This document shows, piece after piece, positions 1-8,506 of a DNA stretch of 64,000 bases (the first letter of the stretch is position 1; the number at the start of each line of letters is the position of its first letter). The position numbers were made by a program, and so were the translations under genes. Source of the stretch: an uncultured Pseudomonadota bacterium (GTDB taxonomy: Bacteria; Pseudomonadota; Alphaproteobacteria; RF32; CAG-239); assembly GCA_902761535.1 (NCBI GenBank), contig CACWKS010000001.1, positions 35,682-99,681 of the forward strand, in the 5' to 3' direction. The notes beneath the pieces were generated by a model. That model saw only the letters and a program-made list of their open reading frames with translations. It ran no database searches and was not told the DNA's origin.

Positions 1-2
1 CC

Positions 3-89
3 GGACAGGAATCTGAAGAAATGTTCGCCCAAGCAGGTGTAGAGTTGGTTTTTGTTAACGACAGTGTTCTTGAATATACTAAAAAATAA
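3..89 (+). CDS. C-terminal end of an unidentified protein (partial)
   Basis: An open frame enters from the left edge and stops at TAA 87-89, giving the last 28 residues of a protein. The end reads roughly AGVELVFVNDSVLEYTKK. This resembles the end of WbqC-like proteins, where a hydrophobic strand follows an FAxxGIEL motif, but it is too short to assign. The frame ends just before a hairpin terminator and converges on tsf. Confidence 0.5.
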   Translation, partial: GQESEEMFAQAGVELVFVNDSVLEYTKK

Positions 90-93
90 AAAA

Positions 94-124
94 AGCGGCT
101 AAGTATTTCTGCTTAACCGCTTTT
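94..124. terminator. Bidirectional rho-independent terminator
   Basis: Arms AGCGGCTAAG (94-103) and CTTAACCGCT (112-121) pair over 10 bp with one mismatch around an 8-nt loop. An A-run lies on the left and a T-run on the right, so it can serve both the upstream plus-strand gene and tsf on the minus strand. Confidence 0.8.
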
Positions 125-140
125 ATTCTGCATAATTCGC

Positions 141-1067
141 TTATTTATTCAATTGAGCTGCAACTTCAGCTGCAAAATCTTCTTCTTTCTTTTGCAAACC
201 TTCACCCAATTTGAAACGAACATAATTGGTCAATTTAATTTCAGCACCCAATTCTTTTTCGGCATCAGCAATAACTTGCTTAACTTTCTTATCCGGATCC
301 ATAATATAGGCTTGTTCTTCCAAAACAACTTCGTCATAAAACTTGCGAACGCGACCTTCAACCATTTTTTCAATAATGTTTTCCGGTTTACCCGAAGCTT
401 TAGCTTGTTCGGCAAAAATTGACTTTTCATGTTCAACCGCTGCCGGATCAACCGATGCAATATTCAAAGCAATCGGAGCCGTAGCCGCAATATGCATGGC
501 AATATGTTTGCCCAATTCTAACAATTTAGCTTTATCAGCCTTTGACTCTAAAGCAACCAAAACACCGATTTTACCCAAATTTTCACCGCAACAATTGTGC
601 AAATACGAAGCAACAACACCTTCATTAACCTGAATCATTGCCGCACGACGCAAATTCATATTTTCGCCGATCTTTGCAATCATATCGGTCAAACGTTCTT
701 CAAAAGTCTTGTTGCACTTCGGGCAATGAAAAGTTTTCATATCACAAACTTCACCGGCAGCCATCAAAGCAACTTTAGCCGCATCGGCAACATATTCTTG
801 GAAAATCTCATTTTTAGCAACGAAGTCCGTTTCTGAGTTAACTTCAGCTATCGCTCCCTTATTTCCTTCAACATAAATCGAAACCAAACCCTCGGCAGCA
901 ATACGACTGGCCTTTTTGGCGGCAGTAGCCAAACCTTTTTTTCTTAACCAGTCAACAGCTTCTTCAAAATTGCCGTTGGTTTCAACCAAGGCTTTTTTAC
1001 AATCAAGCATACCTGCACTGGTAGCTTCTCTCAACTCTTTAACTAAAGCAGCAGTAATTTCTGTCAT
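141..1067 (-). CDS. tsf: Translation elongation factor Ts
   Basis: EF-Ts, the guanine-nucleotide exchange factor that recycles EF-Tu in the cytoplasm. The N-terminal UBA-like part carries the family signature (LREATSAGMLDCKKAL, residues 12-27). The core contains the TDFVAKN motif (80-86) and IGENMNLRRA (133-142). At 308 residues it is normal for an alphaproteobacterium. It lies downstream of rpsB in the usual rpsB-tsf order, separated by a hairpin. Unusual here: the segment before the IGEN motif carries C115-P-K-C118, with C108 nearby. Residues 157-160 read HNCC, where relatives usually have small residues. This could form a metal site. Identity is certain; the metal site is speculation. Confidence 0.97.
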   Translation of the reverse strand: MTEITAALVKELREATSAGMLDCKKALVETNGNFEEAVDWLRKKGLATAAKKASRIAAEGLVSIYVEGNKGAIAEVNSETDFVAKNEIFQEYVADAAKVALMAAGEVCDMKTFHCPKCNKTFEERLTDMIAKIGENMNLRRAAMIQVNEGVVASYLHNCCGENLGKIGVLVALESKADKAKLLELGKHIAMHIAATAPIALNIASVDPAAVEHEKSIFAEQAKASGKPENIIEKMVEGRVRKFYDEVVLEEQAYIMDPDKKVKQVIADAEKELGAEIKLTNYVRFKLGEGLQKKEEDFAAEVAAQLNK

Positions 1068-1103
1068 CTTTTATAAACCCTTAAAAATATTTAATTTCAA
1101 AAA

Positions 1104-1132
1104 AGGGCGGCGCAGTATATCAACACCGCCCT
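1104..1132 (-). terminator. Hairpin between rpsB and tsf
   Basis: On the minus strand AGGGCGGTG and CGCCGCCCT enclose an approximately 11-nt loop and are followed by a run of six Ts. It lies between the rpsB stop and the tsf start, so it probably acts as a terminator or attenuator that sets the tsf level relative to S2. Confidence 0.7.
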
Positions 1133-1155
1133 CATTCGCTCAAATAGCCTGAAAA

Positions 1156-1974
1156 TTATTCAGCTTTTTCTTTCTTTTCGGCTGTTTTTTTAGGTGCTCT
1201 TTTGCGCGGAGCTTTAGGAGCATCTTTCTTTTCAGCGGCTATTTCTTCAACCATTTCCTCAACCTTGACACCTTGAGCGGCAATCTGAGCTTGCATACCA
1301 TCCAATACCGAAGCTGAAATCATCTCGGAATAGAACTGAATGGCTCTGATTGCATCATCATTACCGGGAACCGGCAAATCAACTGCCTCGGGATCAGAGT
1401 TGGTATCACAAATACCGATAACCGGAATTCCCAACTTTTTAGCTTCTTTAATCGCCAAAGATTCTTTGCAGGTATCGATAACAAACAACAAATCCGGTTG
1501 ACCGCCCATATTCATGATGCCGCCCAATTCCAGATTCAATTTTTCCTGTTCTTTTCTCATACCTTGCAATTCTTTTTTGGTATATCCGGCCAAGTCACCT
1601 TTTTCAAACATTTCGTTCAATTTTACCAAACGGGTAATTGACTTGTGAACTGTTTTCCAGTTGGTCAACATACCGCCCAACCAACGTTGGTTAACATAAT
1701 ATTGACCGCAACGCTCGGCATTTTCTTTAATAATGTCTTGAGCTTGGCGCTTGGTTGCAACAAACAAAACTTTACCGCCTTGAGCTGCAATCTCTTTGGT
1801 TGTAGCCATTGCCTGATACAGCATCGGATAAGTTTTTTGCAAATCAATAATGTGAATATTATCTCTTTTGCCATAAATATAAGCCGCCATTTTCGGATTC
1901 CAACGACGAGCGTGGTGACCGAAGTGAACGCCGGCTTCAATCATCTGGCGCAAAGTAAATGTAGGAAGAGTCAT
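1156..1974 (-). CDS. rpsB: 30S ribosomal protein S2
   Basis: Ribosomal protein uS2 of the small subunit. Diagnostic stretches are GVHFGHHARRWNPKM near residue 15, NQRWLGGMLTNW near 95, and IPVIGICDTNSDP near 185. After the core the protein has a Lys/Ala/Pro-rich tail of about 40 residues (KKDAPKAPRKRAPKK), a common alphaproteobacterial extension; total length is 272 residues. The start ATG follows AGAAGGA at good spacing. It is the first gene of the minus-strand rpsB-tsf pair. Confidence 0.97.
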   Translation of the reverse strand: MTLPTFTLRQMIEAGVHFGHHARRWNPKMAAYIYGKRDNIHIIDLQKTYPMLYQAMATTKEIAAQGGKVLFVATKRQAQDIIKENAERCGQYYVNQRWLGGMLTNWKTVHKSITRLVKLNEMFEKGDLAGYTKKELQGMRKEQEKLNLELGGIMNMGGQPDLLFVIDTCKESLAIKEAKKLGIPVIGICDTNSDPEAVDLPVPGNDDAIRAIQFYSEMISASVLDGMQAQIAAQGVKVEEMVEEIAAEKKDAPKAPRKRAPKKTAEKKEKAE

Positions 1975-2285
1975 ATTTTTATATCCTTCTTTTTTCGGTT
2001 AAACCTCCGCGGATCCTGCCAAAACTTGAAAGTTCCAAGCACCGAAACGAAACTAAAAATCAAAATTTTCAATCCCGCTAAAAATCCGCGTGTGAATTAA
2101 TGTTAACGAAAATCGTTTTATCGATTCTCAGACGCTTTTTAAACATATCTTCACAAAATTGCAAGCATTTTTTCACAAATTTTTACTTTATTTAACAAAA
2201 TATTCCTGTTGCAAAAAAACTTATTGACTCCGATAATAAACGATATAATAACTAAACTTGAAAAATTCGAAAACAGAGGTGTCAA
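1975..2285. other. Divergent intergenic region between rpsB and the polysaccharide operon
   Basis: A 311-bp gap that must hold the rpsB leader and promoter on the minus strand and the polysaccharide operon promoter on the plus strand. It contains a short inverted repeat AACGA-AAA-TCGTT near 2105 and AT-rich tracts. No convincing S2-binding leader structure or small gene was seen. Confidence 0.5.
2221..2249 (+). promoter_or_regulatory. Probable sigma-70 promoter of the polysaccharide operon
   Basis: A perfect -10 hexamer TATAAT (2244-2249) lies 17 bp after TTATTG (2221-2226). An alternative -35, TTGACT, overlaps it with a shorter spacer. It sits about 35 bp upstream of the first ATG, which is preceded by AGAGGTG. 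Confidence 0.55.
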
Positions 2286-3251
2286 ATGAATAGTATTCTC
2301 GTAACTGGTGGGACTGGATTTTTAGGCTCTAACTTATGTCATCGACTTATTAGTAACGGTGACAAGGTTATTTGTATTGACAACAATTATACCGGAAGAT
2401 TACAAAACATCGCTGATTTATTAAATAATCCTAATTTTCGTTTTATTGAGCATGATGTTTGTTCACCCCTTTCTATCAACGACACTAAAATAGACCAAAT
2501 ATACAACCTGGCATGTCCTGCATCGCCTCCGGCTTACCAAGGTTCTCATTCTATTCAAACTACCAAAACTTGCGTGCTCGGTGCAATTAATATGTTGGAT
2601 TTGGCTAAAAAACACCATGCCGCTATTTTGCAAACATCCACATCGGAAATCTATGGCAATCCTTTAATTCACCCCCAACCCGAGACCTATCTCGGAAATG
2701 TCAATCCGATTGGAATTCGTTCTTGTTACGATGAAGGAAAACGTTGTGCGGAAAGCCTGTTTTTTGATTATCATCGCCATGAGGGTGTCAACATAAAAGT
2801 TGTACGCATTTTTAACACCTACGGACCAAACATGGATCCTCATGATGGTCGAGTCGTTTCCAATTTTATTTGTCAGGCCCTAAGCGGACAAGATTTAACT
2901 ATTTACGGTCAAGGTAATCAAACTCGTTCATTCTGCTATGTTGATGACCTCATTGAAGGTTTGATTCGCATGATGAATTCGCCCAAAGATTTTACCGGTC
3001 CTGTCAACTTAGGCAATCCCGGAGAATTCACCATCAAAGAATTGGCACAAAAAGTAATCGCTAAAATCGGCGGTTCTTCCCAAATAGTATACCGCGATTT
3101 ACCTGCTGACGATCCTTGTCTGCGTCGTCCCGACATTACTTTAGCTAAAACTAAATTAGGTTGGGAACCGAAAATAAAACTTGATGAAGGACTCGATAAA
3201 ACCATAGCTTATTTTGAAACACAAATTAATTTATTTAAGAAGGCAATTTAA
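2286..3251 (+). CDS. UDP-glucuronate decarboxylase (UDP-xylose synthase)
   Basis: An extended short-chain dehydrogenase that converts UDP-glucuronate to UDP-xylose in the cytoplasm, using bound NAD. The sequence shows the Rossmann TGGTGFLG (residues 7-14), the UXS-typical [12 protein letters not shown], the STSEIYG serine strand near 120, and the catalytic YxxxK as CYDEGKR near 148. Length (321 residues) matches bacterial UXS. It is first in a tight plus-strand operon whose next gene supplies its substrate, UDP-glucuronate. dTDP-glucose dehydratases are similar, but the CYDEGKR and ACPASP signatures favour UXS. Confidence 0.88.
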   Translation: MNSILVTGGTGFLGSNLCHRLISNGDKVICIDNNYTGRLQNIADLLNNPNFRFIEHDVCSPLSINDTKIDQIYNLACPASPPAYQGSHSIQTTKTCVLGAINMLDLAKKHHAAILQTSTSEIYGNPLIHPQPETYLGNVNPIGIRSCYDEGKRCAESLFFDYHRHEGVNIKVVRIFNTYGPNMDPHDGRVVSNFICQALSGQDLTIYGQGNQTRSFCYVDDLIEGLIRMMNSPKDFTGPVNLGNPGEFTIKELAQKVIAKIGGSSQIVYRDLPADDPCLRRPDITLAKTKLGWEPKIKLDEGLDKTIAYFETQINLFKKAI

Positions 3252-3252
3252 A

Positions 3253-4590
3253 ATGAAAGTAGCAATTATCGGAACCGGATATGTCGGACTCCCCACCGGA
3301 GTAGGTTTGGCTGAATTAGGAAACGAAGTAACCTGTATTGATCGCGATCCGCAAAAAATCGCCGCCTTAAATTCCGGCAAAATCACTCTTTACGAAGATG
3401 GACTGGAAGAGCTTTTTCACAAAAACACCGCCGCCGGAAGAATCAAATTTACCACTTCTATGAAAGAAGGCATTGAAACTGCCGATTTAGTTATAATTGC
3501 CGTCGGTACACCACCGCATCCGGTGACTAAAGAAGCAGATATGAAATATATTCATGCAGCTGCAACCGAGTTAGCCGAATATTTACAAGGATATACCGTT
3601 GTTGCAACCAAATCGACCGTTCCGGTCGGTACCGGCGATGATATCGAAGCCCTTATCAGCAAAAAAAATCCTTTTGCCGATTTTGATGTTGTTTCTTTGC
3701 CGGAATTTTTGCGTGAAGGTTTTGCAGTTTATGACTTTTTTCACCCCGATCGCATTGTTGTGGGTGCAAATACTGAAAAAGCCCGCAATGTAATCAAAGA
3801 GCTCTATCAACCGTTCGCTGGCAAAACCAACATGCTGTTTGTCAAACGTCGTTCAAGCGAAACCATAAAATATGCCTCTAACGCTTTTTTAGCAATCAAG
3901 ATTCATTATATAAACGAAATGGCTGACTTTTGCGAAAAAACCGGTGCCGATATTACCGAAGTAGCCCAAGGTATGGGGTTAGATACCCGCATCGGCAATC
4001 GTTTCTTAAATCCCGGACCGGGTTATGGTGGAAGTTGTTTTCCTAAAGATACTATGGCTATGTCTTATATGGCACGCCAAAACGATGTGGAAATGACCTT
4101 AATTAATGCGGCCATTGCCGGCAACACCAAACGCAAACAGCAAATGGCCGAACGGATTCTCAATGCGGTTAAAGATATTCCTAATCCCAAAATAGCTGTA
4201 TTGGGCTTAGCTTTCAAAGACGGAACCGATGACTGCCGCGAGAGTCCGGCTATGGATATTGTTTACAATCTGCTTGAACATAAAGCCGACATCACCGCTT
4301 ATGATCCTAAAGCTATGGGCACTGCTTGCCGCCTTTTAGGCGACAAAATCAGCTATGCCGATGATATGTACGCATGTTTGAAAGATGCTGATGTCTTAGC
4401 GATTTTGACCGAATGGGGCGAATTCAAGAGTCTGGATTTAACCCGTGCCGGACTTTTAATGCGTCACAAAAACATTGTTGACTGCCGCAATTTGCTAAAT
4501 ATCGAATCAGCACTTGCCAACGGTTTCAAATATCAAGGAATTGGCAAAAAGATTGAGAACAAAGAAAAACTGTTGCGGGAGGTTGCATGA
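3253..4590 (+). CDS. ugd: UDP-glucose 6-dehydrogenase
   Basis: Oxidises UDP-glucose to UDP-glucuronate with two NAD molecules, feeding the decarboxylase encoded immediately upstream. Features are the N-terminal GTGYVGLPTG dinucleotide fold, VATKSTVPVGT, the central NAFLAIKIHYINE helix, and the catalytic cysteine in GGSCFPKD near residue 262. The C-terminal UDP-binding domain begins near LGLAFKDGTDDCRESPA. The start is taken at 3253 (MKVAIIG), after AAGAAGG and one base after the preceding stop. An in-frame upstream start would overlap the previous gene. The last bases overlap galE as ATGA. Confidence 0.95.
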   Translation: MKVAIIGTGYVGLPTGVGLAELGNEVTCIDRDPQKIAALNSGKITLYEDGLEELFHKNTAAGRIKFTTSMKEGIETADLVIIAVGTPPHPVTKEADMKYIHAAATELAEYLQGYTVVATKSTVPVGTGDDIEALISKKNPFADFDVVSLPEFLREGFAVYDFFHPDRIVVGANTEKARNVIKELYQPFAGKTNMLFVKRRSSETIKYASNAFLAIKIHYINEMADFCEKTGADITEVAQGMGLDTRIGNRFLNPGPGYGGSCFPKDTMAMSYMARQNDVEMTLINAAIAGNTKRKQQMAERILNAVKDIPNPKIAVLGLAFKDGTDDCRESPAMDIVYNLLEHKADITAYDPKAMGTACRLLGDKISYADDMYACLKDADVLAILTEWGEFKSLDLTRAGLLMRHKNIVDCRNLLNIESALANGFKYQGIGKKIENKEKLLREVA

Positions 4591-5555
4591 TTTTAGTTAT
4601 GGGCGGTGCCGGCTACATCGGCTCTCATACTGTTCGCCACCTGCTTGATCAAGGCTATGAAGTTATAGTCGCGGACAATTTATATTATGGCCATCGCGAA
4701 GCTGTTGACGAACGTGCCGCTTTTATCTATACAGATCTTATGGACTTACTATCTCTTGATAAGTTGTTCACTTTTTATCCGATTGATGCTGTTATCCATT
4801 TTGCTGCCTTTGCTTATGTCGGAGAAAGTGTAGCTGAACCTGAAAAATACTATTACAACAACGTCATCGGCACGACTAATCTGCTTCATACAATGTTGGC
4901 ACATAATGTTAAAAAGATTGTTTTTTCCAGCACCTGTGCCACCTATGGCGAGCCGCAATATACCCCGATTGACGAAAAACATCCGCAAAATCCGATTAAT
5001 CCTTACGGACGAACCAAATTGATGATTGAGCAAATTTTTGCTGATTATGAACGTGCTTATGGACTGCAACATATTGCTTTACGTTATTTTAATGCGGCCG
5101 GCTGTTCTCAAGACGGTAAAATCGGCGAAAGTCACACGCCGGAAACACATTTAATTCCGCTGGTATTACAAGCTATCCTCGGCAAACGCAACTTAATTCA
5201 AGTTTTCGGCACTGACTATAATACTCCTGACGGCACTTGTATCCGTGACTACATCCATGTTGAAGATTTAGCTGTGGCTCATCGTCTGGCTCTGGAAAAA
5301 CTGGGGACTTATAACGGTTGTATTAATCTTGGCACCGGTATCGGCACTTCGGTCAAAGAGATTATTACCGCAGCCGAACAAGTCAGCGGCAAAAAATGCC
5401 CCGTGGAATATGCCCCTCGCCGTGCCGGCGATCCGGCTCGTCTTTTTGCCGACAACACTAAAGCTAAAGAAATTTTAGGCTGGCAACCTCAATACACTGA
5501 TATTAAAGACATCATCTCAACCGCTTGGAATTGGGAACTTAAAAGGAGATATTGA
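4587..5555 (+). CDS. galE: UDP-glucose 4-epimerase
   Basis: Interconverts UDP-glucose and UDP-galactose. It has the NAD-binding GGAGYIGSH (residues 6-14), FAAFAYVGESV, the STCATYG strand near 115-121, and catalytic YGRTK near 139. RYFNAAGC and RDYIHVEDLA are diagnostic of GalE. The 322-residue length is normal. Its start overlaps the ugd stop by four bases, indicating translational coupling. In this operon it makes UDP-galactopyranose, the substrate of the mutase encoded next. Confidence 0.93.
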   Translation: MILVMGGAGYIGSHTVRHLLDQGYEVIVADNLYYGHREAVDERAAFIYTDLMDLLSLDKLFTFYPIDAVIHFAAFAYVGESVAEPEKYYYNNVIGTTNLLHTMLAHNVKKIVFSSTCATYGEPQYTPIDEKHPQNPINPYGRTKLMIEQIFADYERAYGLQHIALRYFNAAGCSQDGKIGESHTPETHLIPLVLQAILGKRNLIQVFGTDYNTPDGTCIRDYIHVEDLAVAHRLALEKLGTYNGCINLGTGIGTSVKEIITAAEQVSGKKCPVEYAPRRAGDPARLFADNTKAKEILGWQPQYTDIKDIISTAWNWELKRRY

Positions 5556-6670
5556 TGCGCAAAGTAACAAACCTCATTGTTGGTTGTGGATTATCCGGTG
5601 TTGTCTTGGCAGAACGTTTGGCCTCGCAAAAGCATGAAGAAGTTTTGATTATCGACCGACGTAATCATATCGGCGGCAATGTCTATGATTACAAGGATAA
5701 AGAAACCGGTATTACGGTTCACCAATATGGACCCCATGTTTTTCACACTAACAACAAAGAAGTATGGGACTATTTAAGCAACTTTACCGAATGGCATCGT
5801 TTTATGTATCGTGTTAAGGCTGTAATTGACGGAATTGAGGTTAATATTCCCTTTAACCTTGACAGTTTGCATAAAGTTTTTCCGCAATCACTTGCCAACA
5901 AATTAGAAACCAAACTTCTGAAAAAATTCGGTTTTAACCAAAAAGTGCCGATTCTGCAACTTCGCCAATCAAACGACTCAGATCTTGAATTTTTAGCACA
6001 ATACATATATGAAAAAGTTTTTTTAGGTTATACGATTAAACAGTGGGGTGTTAAACCCGAAGATTTAGACGCCTCAGTTAGTGGGCGCGTTCCGGTATAT
6101 ATCAGCCGTGACGACCGTTATTTTCAAGATCGTTATCAAGCACTTCCGCTTAATGGTTACACTGCAATGATTAAAAACATTCTCAACAATCCGTTGATTA
6201 AAGTTGAGCTGAACACGGATTTTGCTTCGATTCGCAACAATATTGAATATGATCGCCTATTTTTTAGCGGAGCAATTGATGAGTATTTTAATTATGAATT
6301 AGGCAAATTGCCTTACCGCAGTTTAGATATAATGTTCAAAATTCACAATTGTAATTACTTACAATCCGGACCGCAAATCAACTATCCTGAAAATTATGAC
6401 TACACCCGCTCGGTGGAATATAAATATTATCTTGATGAAAAATCTGATAAAACCATTGTTTCTTATGAATATCCATACTCCTATGAAGAAGGAAAGCATG
6501 AACGTTATTATCCGATTCCGGATAAAGCTAATCAAGATTTGTATGACCGCTATGTTGCAAAAGCTAAAGAATTAAAAAATGTTTGGTTTGTCGGTCGTTT
6601 GGGCGATTACAAGTATTATAACATGGACCAAACAGTTTCAAGAGCATTAGAATTGTTTAAGGAGATTTAA
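5555..6670 (+). CDS. glf: UDP-galactopyranose mutase
   Basis: A flavoenzyme that converts UDP-galactopyranose to UDP-galactofuranose. The FAD fold GCGLSGVVLAERLA is followed by RRNHIGGNVYDY. The family motif YGPHVFHTNNKEVWDYL and the C-terminal FVGRLGDYKYYNMDQ are present. Length is 371 residues. The ATG at 5555 overlaps the galE stop (TGATG) and has AAAAGGAGA five bases upstream, so it is preferred over an adjacent TTG. With galE it implies galactofuranose in the surface glycan. Confidence 0.95.
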   Translation: MRKVTNLIVGCGLSGVVLAERLASQKHEEVLIIDRRNHIGGNVYDYKDKETGITVHQYGPHVFHTNNKEVWDYLSNFTEWHRFMYRVKAVIDGIEVNIPFNLDSLHKVFPQSLANKLETKLLKKFGFNQKVPILQLRQSNDSDLEFLAQYIYEKVFLGYTIKQWGVKPEDLDASVSGRVPVYISRDDRYFQDRYQALPLNGYTAMIKNILNNPLIKVELNTDFASIRNNIEYDRLFFSGAIDEYFNYELGKLPYRSLDIMFKIHNCNYLQSGPQINYPENYDYTRSVEYKYYLDEKSDKTIVSYEYPYSYEEGKHERYYPIPDKANQDLYDRYVAKAKELKNVWFVGRLGDYKYYNMDQTVSRALELFKEI

Positions 6671-6673
6671 ATA

Positions 6674-8506
6674 ATGACAAGAGAACCCAAAGTTTCTGTT
6701 ATCGTTCCGATTTACAAGGTTGAAAAATTTATACATAAAGCAATAGACTCTATTTTAAATCAAACTTTGAAAGATATTGAAATTATTTTAGTTGATGATG
6801 GCTCGCCGGACAATTGCGGTAAAATCTGTGATGAATACGCCCAAAAAGATTCTCGCATCAAAGTAATACATCAAAAAAATGGCGGGCTAGGTAATGCATA
6901 CAACAACGGAATTAAAGCCGCATCAGGAGAATACATAGGTTTTGTTGAACCTGACGATTGGATCGAACCGGAAATGTATGAAAAATTATATGCTAATACA
7001 AACCATAATAAGTGCGATATTGTAAAATGTTTTTACACTAGTATTTTAGAAAATGGCGAAAAAAGATTGGAAAAAAATTTTTACGATACAGACTGTAATA
7101 AATTTATTAGTGGTAGAGGAAATTGTCCTAACTTAATCGAAAAGCACGTTTCTCATTGGTCTGCAATATATAATAAATATTTTCTAAATAAAAATAAAAT
7201 TTTATTTAATGAAACGCCAGGAGCTGCATCTCAGGATTTTGGTTTTATATTAAAATGTTATGCTTATGCAGAAACTGTATATATTATTCCGTCTTCTTAC
7301 ATTAATTATAGACTTTTTTCTGGTAATCACAATATTGAACATTTAAATAAAAATATGCTACAAGAATGTATTCTTACTTGTAATTTTTTATTAAATGATA
7401 AGAATATACCATCAATAGTTTGGGAAAATATATATAAGCGTATTGCTATGCGCCTAGTTACAGAAAAGACTTTTTCTTTTACTCAAATTTGTAATCTAAA
7501 AAAGATATTAAGAAAAATAGAAAAACTACAGACATATAAATTTTTTTCTGAAAAGGATAAAAAAATAGTAACAAAATTTATTAGTAAAAAAATTATTAAT
7601 ATAGTATATATTCTTCAAAATGAATATACTGTATACTTTTTAAATATCCCAGTATTTAAGAAAAAAATTGAACCTAATAAAACTAAAAAATATTTTCTGG
7701 GAATACCTTATAAAACCTGCAAACAAAAGAATAATAAAATCAAAAAATATTTTTTAGGCATAAAATATAAAACTAAAAATATCCCATCAACTGTTCAAGA
7801 TATAGTAGTAGAAAATACCCGTTTGTTGCACATTATAAGTCAAGCCAATATTGTTCAGGCAACACATCAAAAAACTTTTTCTTCATATAAAAACAAATAT
7901 AAAGATAGAGAAGTTGTTTTAGTGGCATCAGGACCAACAAACGCTAAATACAAGCCGATAAAAAATGCTGTTCATGTTGGGGTTAATAGAAGTTTTTTAA
8001 AAGACAATATTTTATTAGATTATCTTTTTATTCAAGATAAAAGAGCTTTTAATGATGGTTACAAAGATAAAATAATTAACTATAAAGGTAATAATTGTAA
8101 AAAATTTTTTGGAATATCAAATGAAAAACACACAGACTGGATTATTCCCGAAAGTTGGAGTATTAAAGCTAATGCCGTTAGATACTATACAGATTTAGGA
8201 TATAATAGCAAATTTGCATATGATTTGACATCTCAGCACCTTGGAGATTTTGCCTCTGTTGTTTTTGCCGCTTTGCAATTTATATTATGGACTTCCCCTA
8301 AGAAGATTTATCTGGTAGGTTGTGATTGTACAAATGATCCATATGCATATGACAAGACAAAAACAACAGATTTAATTCCTGATCGCAATATTGAAAATTT
8401 TAAAAAATTTAAGCAATTTAAAACGATGTACTATCCTGAAACTGAAATCATTTCTATCAATCCAATAGGTTTGAAAGGATTATTTACTGATGAATATACA
8501 GAATAA
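6674..8506 (+). CDS. Two-domain glycosyltransferase: GT2 fused to a DUF115/sialyltransferase-like domain
   Basis: Residues 1-230 form a GT-A family 2 glycosyltransferase with VSVIVPIYKVEKF, the nucleotide-binding LVDDGSPDN near 40 and the metal-site EPDD near 97. After a Lys/Ile-rich linker with two KKYFLGI-type repeats (about 335-370), residues 395-610 form a second domain. It begins VVLVASGPTN near 415 and contains VGVNRSF and YLVGCDCTNDPYAYD, resembling DUF115/MptE-like and GT42-like Rossmann folds. The second assignment is by pattern only. The middle of the gene is more AT-rich than its neighbours, suggesting a different origin. The 3' end overlaps the next gene by 17 bp. Confidence 0.75.
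   Translation: MTREPKVSVIVPIYKVEKFIHKAIDSILNQTLKDIEIILVDDGSPDNCGKICDEYAQKDSRIKVIHQKNGGLGNAYNNGIKAASGEYIGFVEPDDWIEPEMYEKLYANTNHNKCDIVKCFYTSILENGEKRLEKNFYDTDCNKFISGRGNCPNLIEKHVSHWSAIYNKYFLNKNKILFNETPGAASQDFGFILKCYAYAETVYIIPSSYINYRLFSGNHNIEHLNKNMLQECILTCNFLLNDKNIPSIVWENIYKRIAMRLVTEKTFSFTQICNLKKILRKIEKLQTYKFFSEKDKKIVTKFISKKIINIVYILQNEYTVYFLNIPVFKKKIEPNKTKKYFLGIPYKTCKQKNNKIKKYFLGIKYKTKNIPSTVQDIVVENTRLLHIISQANIVQATHQKTFSSYKNKYKDREVVLVASGPTNAKYKPIKNAVHVGVNRSFLKDNILLDYLFIQDKRAFNDGYKDKIINYKGNNCKKFFGISNEKHTDWIIPESWSIKANAVRYYTDLGYNSKFAYDLTSQHLGDFASVVFAALQFILWTSPKKIYLVGCDCTNDPYAYDKTKTTDLIPDRNIENFKKFKQFKTMYYPETEIISINPIGLKGLFTDEYTE

Noticed and set aside
153..1152. Several open frames opposite tsf and other highly expressed genes
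   Set aside because: They lie antisense to clear genes, have no ribosome sites and no family features.
2221..2249. TTGACT as the -35 of the polysaccharide promoter
   Set aside because: Its spacer to TATAAT is only 14 bp; TTATTG at 17 bp is the better fit, though its match is weak.
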